This document shows positions 6,275-10,216 of a stretch of DNA of 10,216 bases, one piece after another. This stretch comes from an uncultured Microbacterium sp. (GTDB lineage Bacteria; Actinomycetota; Actinomycetes; Actinomycetales; Microbacteriaceae). The notes under the pieces are model-generated. The model was not told the origin of the DNA. It worked only from the letters and a program-made list of their open reading frames with translations, and made no database searches. Made by a program: the position numbers and the translations under genes. Numbering within the stretch: the first letter of the stretch is position 1; the number at the start of each line of letters is the position of its first letter. Location of the stretch: assembly GCA_947647645.1 (NCBI GenBank), contig CANSLE010000061.1, positions 1-10,216 on the forward strand. The letters are read 5' to 3'.

Positions 6275-7195
6275 TCAAGTTACCACAGGGTCGGGTTCGG
6301 CGCCAGGGCTGATCTGGCTCTTCAGCCGCTCGACGTGGACGATGAGGTACAGCAGCTCCTCGTCGGTGAGTTCCGAGCCGGTCGCCCCACGCACGTAGGC
6401 CTTGACCTCCTCGGCGATGGCGTACGAGCGAGGGTAGCTGTGCTTGGCGAACTCGAAGAACGACGTGTCGCCGCTCGCGAGCATCGTGCGGCTGACAAGT
6501 CGCTGCAGCAAGAACTGCACGTGCAGGATGAACCGGGCGTAATCCGGCCCCTCCACATCGAGTCGGACCCCGAGCGACTGCTCCACCACCTCCACGACGT
6601 GCTGCACGCGCCGAAACAGCAGCGCGGCCGTCCCGTTGGGCTCGTCGCGGGTCGCGTTGAGGAGGTGCATGGTGAGGAACACCGCCTCCTCGGAGGGCAG
6701 CTCCCGGCCGAGGCTCGTCGCGATGGACGTCGCCATGTGCTCCGCGGTCGCGAACTCCTGCGGGTGCAGCACGCGCAGTTCGGGCATCGACGTCGTGGTG
6801 ATCCGCAGGCCCTTGTCGAGGCGTTCGAGGACGTAGGCGACGTGGTCGATGACCGCGATCGTGAAGCGTCGACCGAGGTCGCGACCGAGCCGGCGCTCGG
6901 CCTCGTCCACCGCTCGAGTCGAGGCCTCGATCACCGGGTAGGGCACGTCGGTGAGCAGCCGGCGCTCGCGCTCGCCATCGGCCCCGGTGTCCAGGATGAA
7001 GGTCTTCTCCACCTTCGCAGGGTCGAGCACATCGTCGGTCTTGAGCCCGAAGGCCAGTCCGCGGCCCATCAGCACACGCTCGCGACCGGACTCGTCGATC
7101 GCGATCACGACGTTGTTGTTGAGCACCTTGTGGACCGGGACCGCGTGCGCTGCGGGGGTGCGTCGAGCGGATGCCGCGCCGTCGGGGGTGCTCAT
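6275..7195 (-). CDS. licT: LicT/BglG-family transcriptional antiterminator
   Basis: A 306-residue RNA-binding antiterminator. The co-antiterminator (CAT) domain begins at KVLNNNVVIA (residues 23-32) and spans to about 77. Two PTS-regulation domains follow. All four regulatory histidines are present: His118 (IDHVAY) and His177 (MHLLN) in PRD1, His225 (ILHVQ) and His287 (IVHVER) in PRD2. Their spacing of 59, 48 and 62 residues equals that of B. subtilis LicT as I recall it. The protein should dimerise on the RAT site just downstream, inhibited by phosphorylation from the permease and activated via HPr. The ATG at 7195 leaves a 22-residue Ala/Pro/Arg-rich extension before the CAT domain, which usually starts at the very N-terminus. 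No ribosome site is visible, but TAGACT lies 7 bases upstream, fitting a leaderless message. Confidence 0.94.
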   Translation of the reverse strand: MSTPDGAASARRTPAAHAVPVHKVLNNNVVIAIDESGRERVLMGRGLAFGLKTDDVLDPAKVEKTFILDTGADGERERRLLTDVPYPVIEASTRAVDEAERRLGRDLGRRFTIAVIDHVAYVLERLDKGLRITTTSMPELRVLHPQEFATAEHMATSIATSLGRELPSEEAVFLTMHLLNATRDEPNGTAALLFRRVQHVVEVVEQSLGVRLDVEGPDYARFILHVQFLLQRLVSRTMLASGDTSFFEFAKHSYPRSYAIAEEVKAYVRGATGSELTDEELLYLIVHVERLKSQISPGAEPDPVVT

Positions 7196-7202
7196 GCCGA
7201 GA

Positions 7203-7208
7203 AGTCTA
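7203..7208 (-). promoter_or_regulatory. Candidate -10 element for a leaderless antiterminator transcript
   Basis: The minus strand reads TAGACT, seven bases, then the ATG of the antiterminator, placing the likely start of transcription at the A of ATG. This would explain the missing ribosome site. No good -35 hexamer is found at 16-18 bases, and a competing candidate with a better hexamer pair lies at 7243-7271. Only one of the two may be used. Confidence 0.35.
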
Positions 7209-7242
7209 GAAGTGTGCGGGCCACGACTCCGACGGTTTCGGC

Positions 7243-7271
7243 ATTGTAAAGGTTTCATTACGTACTGAAAG
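7243..7271 (-). promoter_or_regulatory. Candidate sigma-A-type promoter for the antiterminator operon
   Basis: On the minus strand CTTTCA (3 of 6 to TTGACA) is followed after 17 bases by TACAAT (5 of 6 to TATAAT). Transcription would begin near 7236 and give a leader of about 40 bases before the ATG. An 18-bp palindrome (7253-7270) sits across the spacer and -35 region, so a repressor bound there would block this promoter. The assignment is by eye and competes with the element at 7203. Confidence 0.4.
7253..7270. promoter_or_regulatory. 18-bp near-perfect palindrome, candidate operator
   Basis: The sequence TTTCATTACGTACTGAAA matches its own reverse complement at 16 of 18 positions (TTTCA, N, TACGTA, N, TGAAA). 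It is AT-rich in an otherwise very GC-rich window and lies in the divergent region between the antiterminator and the peptide-binding-protein gene. Its size suits a dimeric repressor (TetR, MarR or GntR type), but I do not recognise the regulator and none is encoded in the window. It could regulate either or both flanking operons. Confidence 0.5.
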
Positions 7272-7289
7272 TTCGGAACGTTTAGCCCC

Positions 7290-7295
7290 TACCGT
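7290..7295 (+). promoter_or_regulatory. Candidate -10 element for the substrate-binding-protein gene
   Basis: TACCGT fits the TANNNT form of an actinobacterial -10 and would give a leader of about 70 bases before the ATG at 7374. No convincing -35 is seen. The stretch GGAAC at 7275-7279 might instead suggest an alternative sigma factor promoter; the evidence does not decide. Confidence 0.25.
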
Positions 7296-7373
7296 GTGGA
7301 TATCTCGCCGGTCCTGCTCCTCGCCGACGAGGCGCAGCACCTCACCCGTCCCGCAACCCGCAATGAGGAAATC

Positions 7374-8960
7374 ATGAAGAAGAGGCTCCTGGCCACGGCG
7401 GCACTCGCCGCTGTCGCCGTCCTCGCACTGTCCGCGTGCAGTGCGACACCGTCCCCGACCGCCGCGGATCAGAAGGCGGAGATCCGCGTCGCCTCCACCG
7501 ATCCCCAGCTGATCATCCCTGGCCGTCAGTCCGTCGCGTACGACGTCAACATGGCGGTCTGGGCGCCGTTGGCCTTCCTGAACTCCGATGGATCGCTCGA
7601 CTACGTTCAGGCGCAGTCCATCGAGTCGCCGGACGCGACGACCTGGACCGTGAAGCTGCGCGACGGATGGACCTTTCAGGACGGCACACCCGTGACGGCG
7701 CAGAGTTACGTCGACTCGTGGAACGCCGTCGCCTACGGTCCGAACGCCTTCGAGAACTCCGGCCAGCTCGCCAACATCGTCGGATACGCCGACCTCAACC
7801 CGACGTCGGGGACGCCGACCACCGACAAGATGTCGGGGCTCAAGGTCGTCGACACCGACACCTTCACGGTCACGCTCATCGGCCCGGACAGCCAGTTCCC
7901 GCTGCAGATGACGCAGGCGCAGACGGCGACGTACCCCATGCCCACCTCGGCGTTCTCGGACTTCACGGCCTACAACAAGCGCCCCGTCGGCAACGGTCCG
8001 TTCCAGTTCGCTCAGGACTATGTGGAGAACGAGCCGATCGTGCTCGACACCTACTCCGGCTACAAGGGCGACAAGCCCACGATCGACCGCATCACCTTCG
8101 TCCCCTACACCGACAGCGAGACCGCCTACACCGACGTGCTGGCGGGCAACCTCGATGTCGCCGGGGTCCCGGCATCCAAGCTCACTCAGGCCTCGACCGA
8201 CTTCGGCAAGCGGCTCTACTCGTTCGCCGCGCCCGGCATCTCCTTCCTGGGTCTGCCGCTGTGGAACTCCGCGTATCAGGACGTGCGTGTGCGTCAAGCC
8301 ATCTCGATGGCGATCGATCGTCAGGCGATCATCGACGTGATCTACGGCGGCACGTATGACCCCGCCACCGCGTGGACGCCGGCGATCGAACCCGGAACGC
8401 CCGCCGGCATCTGCGGGCAGTACTGCACGTTCGATCCCACGGCGGCCAAGGCGCTGCTCGCTCAGGCGGGCGGCGTCAGCGGTCCGATGGAGATCTACTA
8501 CCCGGGTGGCGGCGGCCTCGACCCGCTGTACCAGGCCATCGCGAACCAGCTGCGGCAGAACCTCGGCATCGATGCGACGGCGAAGCCCAGCGCCGACTGG
8601 GCCGAGTTCCTGCAGAACCGCAACGACCAGAACATCACCGGTCCGTTCTTCTCGCGCTGGGGCGCTCTCTACCCCAGCCAGCAGGCGACGCTGCGGGTGT
8701 TCTTCATCAAGGGTGGCGGATGCAACAACTGCATCCCCTGGTACAGCGATGAGGTGTCGTCGGCCATGACCGCCGCCGACGCCGACCTGTCGACCGACGG
8801 TTCCGCCTACGCGTCGGTGCAGCAGATCATCCAGAAGGACTTCCCGGCCGTGCCGCTGTTCTTCGAGAAGTACTCGTACGTCACCTCTCCACGAGTCGCC
8901 GAACTCGTGACCTCTCCGGTAGGCAACCCCACCTACCGGTCGATCGTCCTCTCGAAGTGA
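7374..8960 (+). CDS. ABC transporter substrate-binding lipoprotein, peptide/opine family 5
   Basis: A 528-residue extracytoplasmic binding protein of the DppA/OppA cluster C (SBP family 5). The N-terminus is a lipoprotein signal: MKKR, a hydrophobic stretch, then the lipobox LSAC with lipidated Cys22. Family features in order are VKLRDGWTFQDGTPVTAQSYVDSW near 95-118, the 'GNGPFQF' turn near 205, and VRQAISMAIDRQAI near 306-320. Two cysteine pairs, CGQYC and CNNC, lie in the C-terminal half and may form disulfides outside the cell. The start at 7374 was chosen because AGGA precedes it and the signal peptide begins there; an upstream in-frame ATG would spoil the signal. It probably delivers a peptide to permease and ATPase subunits encoded beyond the window. 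The peptide identity is unknown. Confidence 0.92.
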   Translation: MKKRLLATAALAAVAVLALSACSATPSPTAADQKAEIRVASTDPQLIIPGRQSVAYDVNMAVWAPLAFLNSDGSLDYVQAQSIESPDATTWTVKLRDGWTFQDGTPVTAQSYVDSWNAVAYGPNAFENSGQLANIVGYADLNPTSGTPTTDKMSGLKVVDTDTFTVTLIGPDSQFPLQMTQAQTATYPMPTSAFSDFTAYNKRPVGNGPFQFAQDYVENEPIVLDTYSGYKGDKPTIDRITFVPYTDSETAYTDVLAGNLDVAGVPASKLTQASTDFGKRLYSFAAPGISFLGLPLWNSAYQDVRVRQAISMAIDRQAIIDVIYGGTYDPATAWTPAIEPGTPAGICGQYCTFDPTAAKALLAQAGGVSGPMEIYYPGGGGLDPLYQAIANQLRQNLGIDATAKPSADWAEFLQNRNDQNITGPFFSRWGALYPSQQATLRVFFIKGGGCNNCIPWYSDEVSSAMTAADADLSTDGSAYASVQQIIQKDFPAVPLFFEKYSYVTSPRVAELVTSPVGNPTYRSIVLSK

Positions 8961-8966
8961 CGATCG

Positions 8967-9002
8967 GGGTGCGGAGCGTCGTCCCCGTGGCGCTCCGCAC
9001 CC
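8967..9002 (+). other. Strong intergenic hairpin after the substrate-binding-protein gene
   Basis: GGGTGCGGAGCG (8967-8978) pairs perfectly with CGCTCCGCACCC (8991-9002) around a 12-base loop. The stem begins 6 bases after the stop codon of the binding protein and ends 24 bases before the next gene's ribosome site. It has no T-tract. Such stems often protect an abundant binding-protein message or attenuate downstream transcription in ABC operons; which applies here is inference. Confidence 0.75.
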
Positions 9003-9039
9003 GCCCCCTGACCGCGCCGACCGTGCAGGAGAGCACGTC

Positions 9040-10216
9040 ATGCCCTTTCCTTCCCTCGCGGACCTCGATGCCGACGACGTTCCCGGCGACGGCTTCCCGA
9101 CCGTCGACGAGGTGCGGGACGACCTTGCGGCCCTGTGCCACGTGTATCCCGAGCGCATCTCGGCATCCGTCATCGGTCGATCCCGACTCGGCGAGCCCAT
9201 CGACCTGTTCACGATCGCCGGCGGAGCGCGCACCGTCGTGGTCGCTGCCGGTGTCCACCCGAACGAGCCGATCGGCTTCCGCACCGTCCAGCACCTGGCG
9301 CGCCTGCTGCTCGCTCAGCCGGACACGTACGGTTTCGGGGCGACCTGGCACCTCGTGCCCTGCGCCGACCCGGACGGAACCCGACTGAACGAGGGGTGGT
9401 TCGCCCCGCCTCTGCGCCGGGACGACTACTACCGCGGCTTCTACCGCCCCGCCCCGGTCGAGCAGGTCGAGTGGTCGTTCCCCTTCTCGTACCGGGGGTT
9501 CGGGTTCGACGCGCCCATCCCCGAGACGCACGCGCTCATGAGCCTGTTCGATCGGGTGAGCCCCGATGTGTTCGTCGGCCTGCACAACGGCGAGTTCGGT
9601 GGCGTGTACTTCTACACCAACGAGCCCGACCCCGTGCTTGCCCGTGAACTCAGCGCCATTCCGGTGGAGTTCGGGCTTCCGCTCGACGTCGGCGAGCCCG
9701 AGATCGCCGGCCTGGAGACGTTGGCCGACGCGGTGTTCCGTGCCCCGCTGACGCGCGAGCTGATCGACCGGCACCTCGCCCTGGAGCTCGGCGGCGAGCC
9801 GCACGCGGGAGGCGCCGGCACGGCCGACTACCTCGAACGTCACGGCACGACCACGATGATCGCCGAACTGCCCTACTGGATCCACGCGGATGCCGCCGAC
9901 ACCGCCGACGCCGATGTCTCTTATCGCGAGGTGCTCGCGGCGAAGGCGGAGGCCCTGGACGAGTTGCACGCCCTGATGACCGGCATCCTCGACACCGTGC
10001 GGTATCAGCTGACGATCGACTCGCCGTTCCTCCGGGCGAGCGAGGCCTTCGCCCCCGCAATGGGGGCGGTGGCCGCCGCCGAGCGTGCCCGCAGCGCAAC
10101 GGCCGAGACCGATCGGCCCGCGACCGTGGCGGAGGTGTTCGGCAACGCCGAGGTGGTGCGCACGTTCGCGTTGCGCTTCGGCGGCATCCTGCGTCGGGCA
10201 TTGGATGCCGAGGTGC
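9040..10216 (+). CDS. M14-family zinc carboxypeptidase (3' end outside window)
   Basis: An open frame of 392 codons that runs off the right edge. It starts at an ATG preceded by AGGAGAG 6 bases away. Metal and catalytic residues of the M14 fold are visible: HxxE as His73 and Glu76 in GVHPNEP, the third ligand as His182 in LHNGE, and the general-base Glu276 in IAELPYW. The substrate-binding stretch DPDGTRLNEGW lies at 110-120. No signal peptide is seen, so it probably works in the cytoplasm on peptides brought in by the binding protein encoded just upstream. The C-terminal part beyond about residue 320 looks helical and is not recognised. Metallo-carboxypeptidase versus amidase (MpaA-like) activity cannot be decided from sequence. 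Confidence 0.85.
   Translation, partial: MPFPSLADLDADDVPGDGFPTVDEVRDDLAALCHVYPERISASVIGRSRLGEPIDLFTIAGGARTVVVAAGVHPNEPIGFRTVQHLARLLLAQPDTYGFGATWHLVPCADPDGTRLNEGWFAPPLRRDDYYRGFYRPAPVEQVEWSFPFSYRGFGFDAPIPETHALMSLFDRVSPDVFVGLHNGEFGGVYFYTNEPDPVLARELSAIPVEFGLPLDVGEPEIAGLETLADAVFRAPLTRELIDRHLALELGGEPHAGGAGTADYLERHGTTTMIAELPYWIHADAADTADADVSYREVLAAKAEALDELHALMTGILDTVRYQLTIDSPFLRASEAFAPAMGAVAAAERARSATAETDRPATVAEVFGNAEVVRTFALRFGGILRRALDAEV

Noticed and set aside
7196..7300. Second RAT site upstream of the antiterminator gene
   Set aside because: Some antiterminator operons carry a RAT before the regulator gene too, but I found no GGAT-type RAT consensus or terminator stem in this leader.
7206..9284. 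Long minus-strand open frame opposite the substrate-binding-protein gene
   Set aside because: The Arg/Gly/Val-rich translation has no recognisable domain, and it spans the divergent promoter region and parts of two well-supported plus-strand genes.
8881..9969. Minus-strand open frame opposite the M14 peptidase
   Set aside because: The plus frame has the M14 metal ligands and a good ribosome site; the minus frame has only Arg/Val/Gly-rich sequence.
1..10216. Mobile element, CRISPR array, tRNA or prophage content
   Set aside because: No direct repeat array, transposase motif, tRNA-like cloverleaf or phage gene was seen on either strand; all genes look like ordinary chromosomal metabolism and transport.

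Overview
The window is very GC-rich and densely coded, with leucine-poor lipobox-type secretion signals, ATGA stop/start overlaps and a recurring in-frame word (GGATGCC/GGCATCC). This points to a high-GC actinobacterium, most likely Microbacteriaceae (Microbacterium-like). The genus is an inference from sequence style, not a database match.

Left part (1-1008, + strand): the 3' end of an enoyl-CoA hydratase/isomerase gene overlaps by ATGA with a complete short-chain dehydrogenase of the HSDL2 type. The pair looks like part of an acyl-CoA or fatty acid catabolic operon running in from the left.

Centre (1021-7195, - strand): a beta-glucoside utilisation operon, read right to left. A LicT/BglG-family antiterminator comes first. 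It is followed by a ribonucleic antiterminator site (RAT) overlapping an intrinsic terminator, a fused PTS permease (EIIBCA, glucose/beta-glucoside family), a GH1 6-phospho-beta-glucosidase, and a Cof-type HAD phosphatase whose start overlaps the glucosidase stop. A second, paralogous HAD phosphatase follows, separated from the first by a 38-codon relic that looks like the N-terminus of a LysE-family exporter. The logic is classical: the permease imports and phosphorylates the beta-glucoside and controls LicT by phosphorylation. Active LicT binds the RAT and lets transcription pass into the permease and glucosidase genes. The glucosidase cleaves the phosphorylated sugar. What the HAD enzymes dephosphorylate is not visible in the sequence.

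Right part (7374-10216, + strand): a divergently oriented lipoprotein substrate-binding protein of the peptide/opine family 5 ABC importers is followed, after a strong 12-bp intergenic hairpin, by an M14-family zinc carboxypeptidase that runs off the window. This looks like the start of a peptide uptake and processing operon. The 178-bp divergent intergenic region holds candidate promoters for both sides and an 18-bp near-perfect palindrome that may be an operator.

No tRNA, rRNA, CRISPR array, insertion sequence or integration site was seen. There is no gene-free stretch longer than 300 bases. The best candidates for follow-up are the actinobacterial RAT switch with covarying stems, the LysE relic upstream of the second HAD gene, the orphan palindrome, and the frame-locked heptamer.
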